NCBI GenBank assembly: GCA_002687665.1 | Contig: NZAX01000058.1 | Location: forward strand, 2,749 to 13,746 | Reading direction: 5' to 3' | Length of the DNA stretch: 10,998 nt | DNA from: Flavobacteriaceae bacterium | GTDB taxonomy: Bacteria; Bacteroidota; Bacteroidia; Flavobacteriales; Flavobacteriaceae | In this document: positions 5,978-10,998 of the stretch, piece by piece | How positions within the stretch are numbered: the stretch's first letter is position 1 | Layout of the letters: each line of letters starts with the position of its first letter | Translations under genes and position numbers: made by a program | The notes under the pieces: model-generated | The model's input: the letters and a program-made list of their open reading frames with translations, nothing else | Database searches by the model: none | Told to the model about the DNA's origin: nothing

Positions 5978-8182
5978 CTAAGAAGTTAGTGCATTCAAAA
6001 GTGATAAAACATCATGAGGCCTGGCAATACAATAATTTGCTTGGGTATTATTTTTACCTACTTTCACATTGATCGCATGAGAGGGAAGATCATTGAACAT
6101 ATACTCATCAGTAATATCATCTCCAAAACAGAGGATAAAATCCGATGTTTTATCTCCCAGTATTTCAGACACAGCAGTCCCTTTATTATAGCGACCACTG
6201 ACCACTTCAATAATTTTGTCTCCGTCCATCAAGTTTAATTCATCAGAAATCAAACTGCTCAGAACCGTTTTGAGTTCTACTGCTCGTTCGGCCGCCAATT
6301 CGGGATCGGTTTTACGATAGTGCCAAACCAAACTATTTTTTTTCTCCTCAATAAATGTTCCAGGCGTCCGGTCTGTGAAGGTTTCAATGACAGGAACAAG
6401 ATCTTCTTTCCAATTTTTAAGCTGTGTTTCTTTTCCTACCCACATTTGATTTTTATGCTTGATAAAATAACCGTGCTCAGCAACCAGAGTGATGGGAAGG
6501 TGACCAAACCATTGGTCTAAGAAGTCTTGTTCCCTTCCACTAACTATTGCCAATTCGGTCGACGGGAATTCCAGAAGTTTTTCTAATGTTTTGAGTAAAA
6601 AGTTATCGGGTATAGCCAATTCAGGCTTTTCATTATACTCGACGAGTGTTCCATCGTAGTCCAAAAAAATCATTCTTTTTTGAGAGGACTTGAATTTTTC
6701 AACTAATGATGTCTTAATTTTTTCATTGATTTTGATAACCGAAGACTCCTCTATATTGTTATGTGTGGTATTGAGCGCTTTCATAAACTCTTTGGCCCAG
6801 TGTTCTACCGAATAGCGTTGGAGCCTTTTTTGCATTCTCAGGTTTCTTTTATGTTGTTCTTTCTCTGGCATTTGAATAGCATTCAATAAAGCATCGGCCA
6901 TTTGATTTAGGTCGAAAGGGTTGACCAGTATTGATTCATAAAGTTCTTTGGAAGCTCCTGCCATTTCACTTAGAATCAAAACTCCATCACCCCTCACGCG
7001 TGTAGCGACAAACTCTTTGGCTACTAAATTCATACCGTCTCTGACGGGAGTAATCATGGCGATATCGGAAGTCATGTACAAGTCAATCAGATCATCGAAA
7101 GCCATTGCTCGGTAATAATACCAAATGGGGGTCCAATTGATTGTGGCAAATTTACCATTGACCCTACCAACTATCTCGTCAGTCTCTTTTTTAAGCCTTT
7201 TATAGTCGGATACACTTGACCTAGAAGGAACTGTTAGCATAACTAGACGCACCTTTTCAAGGAATTCTGGGTATTTGGTCAAAAATAGCTCAAAAGCTTT
7301 GATCCGGTTTACAACCCCTTTAGTATAATCCAGTCTGTCTATAGAAAGGATTAGCTTGCCCTCATCGGCTCCTTTTTTGTGCAATTCCAATTGCTTTTTC
7401 AGATCCGACTTTTCGTCTGAGGCCATATTAAGGTGCGATTGGGCTGCATTTTTGAATTTATCATAATCAATGCCCATGGGAAAGGTATTTACTACTACTT
7501 CTCTCGTTTCCATAATGACCCGGTTGAAAGAGACTTCTTTCCTTAATATACGCTTGACAGAACTCAAAAAATGACGCTCATAATCATAAGTATGAAACCC
7601 AATTAAGTCTGATCCCAAAATTCCCTCCAATAAGGGTTCCCGCCAAGGAAAAATTCTAAAAATCTCAAAAGAAGGGAAAGGTATATGCAAGAAAAAACCT
7701 ATGGTTACATCCGGACGAATATCTTTAATCATTTTGGGACACAATAAAAGTTGATAATCGTGAATCCAAACAGTATCTCCCTTCTCAATGTTTTGCAATA
7801 CACTGTCGGCAAACTTTTGATTCACCTCTTGATAGGAACTCCATTGCATTTCATCAAAAACTGAGAACTCGATAAAGTAATGAAAAAGGGGCCAAAGTGA
7901 CTTGTTGGATAGCCCGTAGTAAAAATCTTCAATTTCCTTTTGATTTAGGGATACCGGAAAATACCCCTCTTTTTTTAATGATTTTTTTAATGGAGCCCAA
8001 GTCTTTTTATCAATCTCATCATTATTGATGCCTGGCCACCCTATCCAAAGTGATTCTTGATCCTTATGAACCGAGTTCATACCTGTTGCTAAGCCCCCAC
8101 TGGTAGGGATAAATTCAAAAGAATTATCTAATTTCGTTAACTGTATCGGAAGCCTATTTGATACTATAATGTTTTTTGCCAT
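5978..8182 (-). CDS. otsAB: Bifunctional trehalose-6-phosphate synthase/phosphatase (OtsA-OtsB fusion)
   Basis: A 734-residue cytoplasmic fusion making trehalose in two steps. Residues 1 to about 470 are a GT20 synthase joining glucose from UDP-glucose to glucose-6-phosphate: SGGLATG (28-34), WIHDYQL (139-145), HIPFPS (166-171), DRLDYTKG (282-289, with Arg283 and Lys288) and TPVRDGMNLVAKE (378-390) are all present. After a linker, residues about 500-734 are an HAD phosphatase removing phosphate: FLDYDGTL (506-513, nucleophile Asp508 and acid Asp510), VSGR (547-550), NKG (666-668) and GDDITDE (687-693). Both halves look intact. The start MAKNIIVSNRLP is typical for OtsA. It is divergent from the GH15 gene across 33 bases and precedes the GH32 gene by 49 bases, so it may lead a two-gene transcript. 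Fusions of this type are common in Bacteroidetes. A stress or osmotic role is inferred from the pathway. Confidence 0.96.
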   Translation of the reverse strand: MAKNIIVSNRLPIQLTKLDNSFEFIPTSGGLATGMNSVHKDQESLWIGWPGINNDEIDKKTWAPLKKSLKKEGYFPVSLNQKEIEDFYYGLSNKSLWPLFHYFIEFSVFDEMQWSSYQEVNQKFADSVLQNIEKGDTVWIHDYQLLLCPKMIKDIRPDVTIGFFLHIPFPSFEIFRIFPWREPLLEGILGSDLIGFHTYDYERHFLSSVKRILRKEVSFNRVIMETREVVVNTFPMGIDYDKFKNAAQSHLNMASDEKSDLKKQLELHKKGADEGKLILSIDRLDYTKGVVNRIKAFELFLTKYPEFLEKVRLVMLTVPSRSSVSDYKRLKKETDEIVGRVNGKFATINWTPIWYYYRAMAFDDLIDLYMTSDIAMITPVRDGMNLVAKEFVATRVRGDGVLILSEMAGASKELYESILVNPFDLNQMADALLNAIQMPEKEQHKRNLRMQKRLQRYSVEHWAKEFMKALNTTHNNIEESSVIKINEKIKTSLVEKFKSSQKRMIFLDYDGTLVEYNEKPELAIPDNFLLKTLEKLLEFPSTELAIVSGREQDFLDQWFGHLPITLVAEHGYFIKHKNQMWVGKETQLKNWKEDLVPVIETFTDRTPGTFIEEKKNSLVWHYRKTDPELAAERAVELKTVLSSLISDELNLMDGDKIIEVVSGRYNKGTAVSEILGDKTSDFILCFGDDITDEYMFNDLPSHAINVKVGKNNTQANYCIARPHDVLSLLNALTS

Positions 8183-8215
8183 AATACTGTTAAATCAACA
8201 AATACAATCGAAATT
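8183..8215. promoter_or_regulatory. 33-base divergent start region between otsAB and GH15
   Basis: The two ATGs are only 33 bases apart on opposite strands, so promoter elements for each gene must overlap the other gene's 5' end or share this stretch. On the minus strand TGTATTTG (8206-8199) fits 7 of 8 positions of the TAnnTTTG -7 consensus, 16 bases before the otsAB ATG, but no matching -33 box at the usual spacing was found. No Shine-Dalgarno site is visible for either gene. Confidence 0.3.
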
Positions 8216-10009
8216 ATGCATTTAAGGTCATCTCAACCTTCTAAAGGCAACCTAAATTATGGAATTATAGGAAATTGTAAATCTTCCGCCCTTATAAATG
8301 AGGATTCCTCAATTGATTGGTCCTGTTTACCTCAATTTGATTCTCCCTCAGTTTTTGGAAAAATACTTGATGATGAAAATGGGGGAGCATTCAGGATCGA
8401 ATGTGACGATTCTTATGAAATTACCCAAAAATATCTAAAAAAAACAGCAATTTTATTGACCCGCTTTGACAATGGAATCGATGCCTTCCAATTATTGGAT
8501 TTTATGCCTCGTTATCAAAAAGACAATGGAGTATATTATGCACCACCGGAGATCACAAGATTGGTAAAATTAATTAAGGGTAATCCCACATTTAAAGTTT
8601 TGTATGATCCACAACTGGAATATGCTCAGGGTCAAACACAAAACTATGTAAAAGATGATTTTATCATCAGTGTTGTTGACGACGAACGTTATGACACATT
8701 AACTTTATATACGGACCTTAATAAGACATCTGTCCTTAAAGGAGACAAAATTAAACTTGATCAAGATCATTTTTTCAAAATATCCTACAATGAAAAGATC
8801 AAACCATTTTCTATTGAAGATGTGAAGTTTGAGTTTGAAAAAACAAAGGTTTATTGGCTAAACTGGTGTTTTAAAACACCTACTTTTGACAATGAATACA
8901 ATGAAAAAATTCTTAGAAGTGCAATAACCCTGAAACTACTTACGTTTGAAAAAACAGGAGCTGTATTGGCTGCAGCTACCACTTCATTACCTGAGACAAT
9001 TGGAGAAGTAAGAAATTGGGACTATCGTTTTTGCTGGATTAGAGATGCCTCAATGGTAATCAAGGTTATCACCAAGTTAGGACACCTTAAAATTGTTAAA
9101 AAATTCATAGATTTTATAATTGATTTGATTCCCGATAAGGATGAAAAGTTGCAAATCATGTATGGCATCAATGGTGAAAAAATGCTAACTGAAAAAACAT
9201 TGGATCATTTGTCAGGTTATCAAGGATCAAAACCAGTAAGAATAGGTAATGCGGCATTTATTCAAAAACAAAACGACATTTATGGTATATTGATGGATGC
9301 AATTCATTTTCAGATTGAAAAATACGTTGATCAAACTGACAGGCACGAAGAATTGTGGTCTATTGTAAAATCTATTGTATGGGTAGTAGAACACAATTGG
9401 AAAAAAGCAGATAAAGGCATTTGGGAATTCAGGAAAGAAGATCGTCACTTTACTTTTTCAAAACTCCTCTGTTGGGTCGCTGTTGATCGAGCAATTAAAA
9501 TTTCAAATATCATTCAATCAGGAAAATCTGCGAATAAATGGGAGGTGCTCAGAAGTGAAATTTATGATGATATTTTCGAAAACGCATGGAATGAAGAGGT
9601 ACAAGCTTTTACACAGTCTTATGGAACAAAGCATTTGGACGCTTCTGTTCTATTGATGGAACCTTATGGTTTTATAGCGGCAAAGGATCCAAAATATGTC
9701 AAAACAGTTAAAGCAATTGAAAAAGAGTTGTCTTATGAGGGCCTTTTATTTCGCTATAAAAATGACGACGATTTCGGAACTCCCAGTTCCTCATTTACAG
9801 TATGTACTTTTTGGTTCATTAACAGTTTGTACAAAATAGGGGAGGAGGAAAAATCCAAAGAAATGTTTGATCAATTGCTTTCTTACAGTAATCATCTAGG
9901 GTTATTTAGTGAAGACATAGATTTTAAATCAAAAAGACTTTTAGGAAATTTCCCACAGGCCTATTCACATTTGGCTTTGATTGATACGGCTCTTAACTTT
10001 AAACGATAG
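8216..10009 (+). CDS. GH15 family glycoside hydrolase (glucoamylase/trehalase-like)
   Basis: A 597-residue inverting alpha-glucosidase with the normal length for bacterial and archaeal GH15. Residues 1 to about 215 form the N-terminal beta-sandwich, opening with YGIIGNCKSSALI (15-27) and SIDWSCLPQFDSPSVFG (32-48). The rest is the alpha/alpha-barrel, with RNWDYRFCWIRDASM (266-280) lining the -1 site. Catalytic candidates are Glu404 in GIWEFR (401-406) as general acid and Glu566 in GLFSED (562-567) as general base, with GNFPQAYSHLALI (577-589) after it. There is no signal peptide, so it is cytoplasmic. Family members of this architecture include glucoamylases, glucodextranases and the mycobacterial and archaeal trehalases. 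The divergent trehalose-synthesis neighbour favours trehalose or a related alpha-glucoside, but the specificity is inference. The start at 8216 leaves about 14 residues before the conserved domain. Confidence 0.93.
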   Translation: MHLRSSQPSKGNLNYGIIGNCKSSALINEDSSIDWSCLPQFDSPSVFGKILDDENGGAFRIECDDSYEITQKYLKKTAILLTRFDNGIDAFQLLDFMPRYQKDNGVYYAPPEITRLVKLIKGNPTFKVLYDPQLEYAQGQTQNYVKDDFIISVVDDERYDTLTLYTDLNKTSVLKGDKIKLDQDHFFKISYNEKIKPFSIEDVKFEFEKTKVYWLNWCFKTPTFDNEYNEKILRSAITLKLLTFEKTGAVLAAATTSLPETIGEVRNWDYRFCWIRDASMVIKVITKLGHLKIVKKFIDFIIDLIPDKDEKLQIMYGINGEKMLTEKTLDHLSGYQGSKPVRIGNAAFIQKQNDIYGILMDAIHFQIEKYVDQTDRHEELWSIVKSIVWVVEHNWKKADKGIWEFRKEDRHFTFSKLLCWVAVDRAIKISNIIQSGKSANKWEVLRSEIYDDIFENAWNEEVQAFTQSYGTKHLDASVLLMEPYGFIAAKDPKYVKTVKAIEKELSYEGLLFRYKNDDDFGTPSSSFTVCTFWFINSLYKIGEEEKSKEMFDQLLSYSNHLGLFSEDIDFKSKRLLGNFPQAYSHLALIDTALNFKR

Positions 10010-10056
10010 TATTTGGTTCCTGTTTAATAAATTTATAGTAATTGAAACCAAACTAC
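10009..10056. repeat. Bulged inverted repeat downstream of GH15
   Basis: TTTGGTT (10012-10018) pairs with AACCAAA (10046-10052), and the stem extends outward through GTA (10009-10011) and TAC (10054-10056) with a single bulged C at 10053. The 27-base loop is AT-rich and contains the self-complementary TAAATTTA. No U-run follows, so it is not a standard intrinsic terminator. It starts on the last base of the GH15 stop codon and fills much of the 102-base gap before the OmpA-like gene. It may be an unusual terminator, a processing site or an operator; chance is also possible. Confidence 0.3.
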
Positions 10057-10111
10057 ATATAATAAAGCTTTAGGAAATTCGTTAACAAACTAAAGATCTA
10101 AGATTTTTATT

Positions 10112-10998
10112 ATGAAAAGTTTAATTTCCTTCAAAGTATTTCTTATAGTTTTTTTGTTATCGAAATATGTTACCTCTCAAACCCCTGATAATCCATGGTC
10201 AATTGGCATTGGAGCTAATACGGTTCAAGTTTTAGATGAATCAGTAGAATCAAAAAATGGCTTTGGTCCATCAGTTTCTATTGGAAGGTATCTGGGTGCT
10301 GGATTTTCGATTGGAGCAAATTATGGTATCAATAAATTTAAAATAGACAATATAAATACTGATTACACTTCTGTGGATGCTTTTTTGAAATTTAATTTTT
10401 CATCAAAAAAATTCTCTCCCTATTTGATTGGTGGTTACGGATTATCTGATTTTGGTAAAAAACTTACTTTTGAGGGGGTTTTTAAATCCTTAGGAGCAGG
10501 AAGAACAATTCATGGTGGGCTGGGATTTGACATTTCAATCTCAAATAAAATTTCATTAAATATTAGATCTGCTTACAGATGGTCTGAAGAAAAAGGGACA
10601 TACAAACATCTGCAGCACATGGCAGGTTTTAATTATAATTTTGGTCAAGGTGATTCAGATAAGGACGGAATACCAGATAATAAAGATGCATGCCCAGAAG
10701 AACCTGGCCTTAAAGAATTTAATGGATGTCCAGATACCGATGGAGACAAAATCCCAGATAACAAAGACAATTGTCCAGAGGAATTTGGTGCCGAAATAAT
10801 GAATGGTTGTCCTGACTCAGACAAAGATGGTGTTGCAAACAATGAAGATGAATGTCCTGAGGAAGAGGGTTTGGTTGAATTTAATGGATGTCCCGATACT
10901 GATTCCGACGGTGTGGCCGATAAAGATGATGAATGTCCCAATGAACCAGGCGCAGTGGACAATAAAGGTTGCCCATGGGCAGATAGTGATGGTGATTG
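10112..10998 (+). CDS. OmpA-like outer-membrane protein with TSP3 repeats, N-terminal part
   Basis: From ATG at 10112 the frame is open for 295 codons to the window edge. Residues 1-22 look like a signal peptide (hydrophobic VFLIVFLLS core, likely cleavage TS before QT). Residues about 25-178 alternate in the manner of an eight-stranded outer-membrane beta-barrel, with many Gly and aromatic residues and a final strand [11 protein letters not shown]. From residue 181 come four 27-residue thrombospondin type 3 repeats and the start of a fifth. In Bacteroidetes this layout normally ends in a peptidoglycan-binding OmpA domain, which would lie beyond the right edge. The likely role is anchoring the outer membrane to the cell wall, with a calcium-stabilised rod between. 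Translation is probably independent of the GH15 gene, 102 bases upstream. The product class is well supported, while any specific function is not. Confidence 0.88.
   Translation, partial: MKSLISFKVFLIVFLLSKYVTSQTPDNPWSIGIGANTVQVLDESVESKNGFGPSVSIGRYLGAGFSIGANYGINKFKIDNINTDYTSVDAFLKFNFSSKKFSPYLIGGYGLSDFGKKLTFEGVFKSLGAGRTIHGGLGFDISISNKISLNIRSAYRWSEEKGTYKHLQHMAGFNYNFGQGDSDKDGIPDNKDACPEEPGLKEFNGCPDTDGDKIPDNKDNCPEEFGAEIMNGCPDSDKDGVANNEDECPEEEGLVEFNGCPDTDSDGVADKDDECPNEPGAVDNKGCPWADSDGD
10652..10975 (+). repeat. Four 81-base TSP3 repeats (27 residues each)
   Basis: Units begin at 10652, 10733, 10814 and 10895, with a fifth starting at 10976. Each encodes an Asp-rich calcium-binding pattern (D-S/T-D-x-D/G-x-x-x-D-N-x-D) followed by CPEE or CPNE, a Pro/Gly-containing turn and GCP, so each repeat has two Cys residues that could form a disulfide. 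Spacing is exactly 81 bases throughout. The DNA has diverged between units, so this is an old protein repeat, not a recent DNA expansion. Confidence 0.9.

Noticed and set aside
5929..6072. Small plus-strand frames spanning the otsAB-GH32 gap
   Set aside because: Most of their length is antisense to otsAB or GH32, and no start signal or domain supports them.
10645..10962. Minus-strand open frame of 105 residues, rich in Ser, Pro and Gly and internally repetitive
   Set aside because: It is the exact antisense of the TSP3 repeats; its repetitive composition follows from the Asp/Cys/Pro-rich code on the plus strand.
10652..10975. Regular 81-base periodicity that could be read as a CRISPR-like array
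   Set aside because: The period is in frame, the conserved parts encode calcium-binding Asp patterns and Cys pairs, and no identical repeat/variable spacer structure exists.

Overview
The window looks like chromosomal DNA from a Bacteroidetes bacterium, probably a marine or environmental member of the Cytophagia or Flavobacteriia. The support is indirect: A+T-rich DNA with AT-biased codons, few convincing Shine-Dalgarno sites, TAnnTTT(G)-like promoter boxes, exported proteins cleaved before Gln, a fructokinase of the type seen in Bacteroides, and an OmpA-like porin with thrombospondin type 3 (TSP3) repeats. No rRNA, tRNA, CRISPR array, insertion sequence or phage gene was seen. Coding density is high, and no gene-free stretch reaches 300 bases.

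Layout. (1) 1-1643, minus strand: a two-gene sialic-acid-type unit, with an N-acetylneuraminate lyase (NanA) followed by a sodium:solute symporter that runs off the left edge. (2) 1644-1808: divergent intergenic region with a candidate promoter and a small inverted repeat. (3) 1809-4447, plus strand: a PfkB fructokinase overlapping by 4 bases (ATGA) with a lipoprotein sulfatase of the formylglycine type. (4) 4459-8182, minus strand: a fused trehalose-6-phosphate synthase/phosphatase followed by a secreted GH32 beta-fructosidase, which converges on the sulfatase with an 11-base gap. (5) 8216-10009, plus strand: a GH15 glucoamylase/trehalase-like hydrolase, divergent from the trehalose gene across only 33 bases. 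(6) 10112-10998, plus strand: the start of an OmpA-like outer-membrane protein, cut by the right edge inside its TSP3 repeats.

How the genes may work together. The GH32 enzyme would release fructose outside the cytoplasm and the fructokinase would make fructose-6-phosphate. The sulfatase, coupled to the fructokinase, suggests that a sulfated carbohydrate is handled in the same process, but that link is inference. The fused OtsA-OtsB enzyme makes trehalose from UDP-glucose and glucose-6-phosphate, and the GH15 enzyme could hydrolyse trehalose or a related alpha-glucoside, giving a make-and-break pair for osmolyte or carbon storage control. The NanA/symporter pair is a separate route for importing and cleaving sialic acid. 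There is no SusC/SusD pair, transcription factor or sulfatase-maturating enzyme in the window, so the sugar modules are incomplete as seen. I found no clear wholly new system. The most unusual arrangement is the fructokinase-sulfatase-GH32 grouping.
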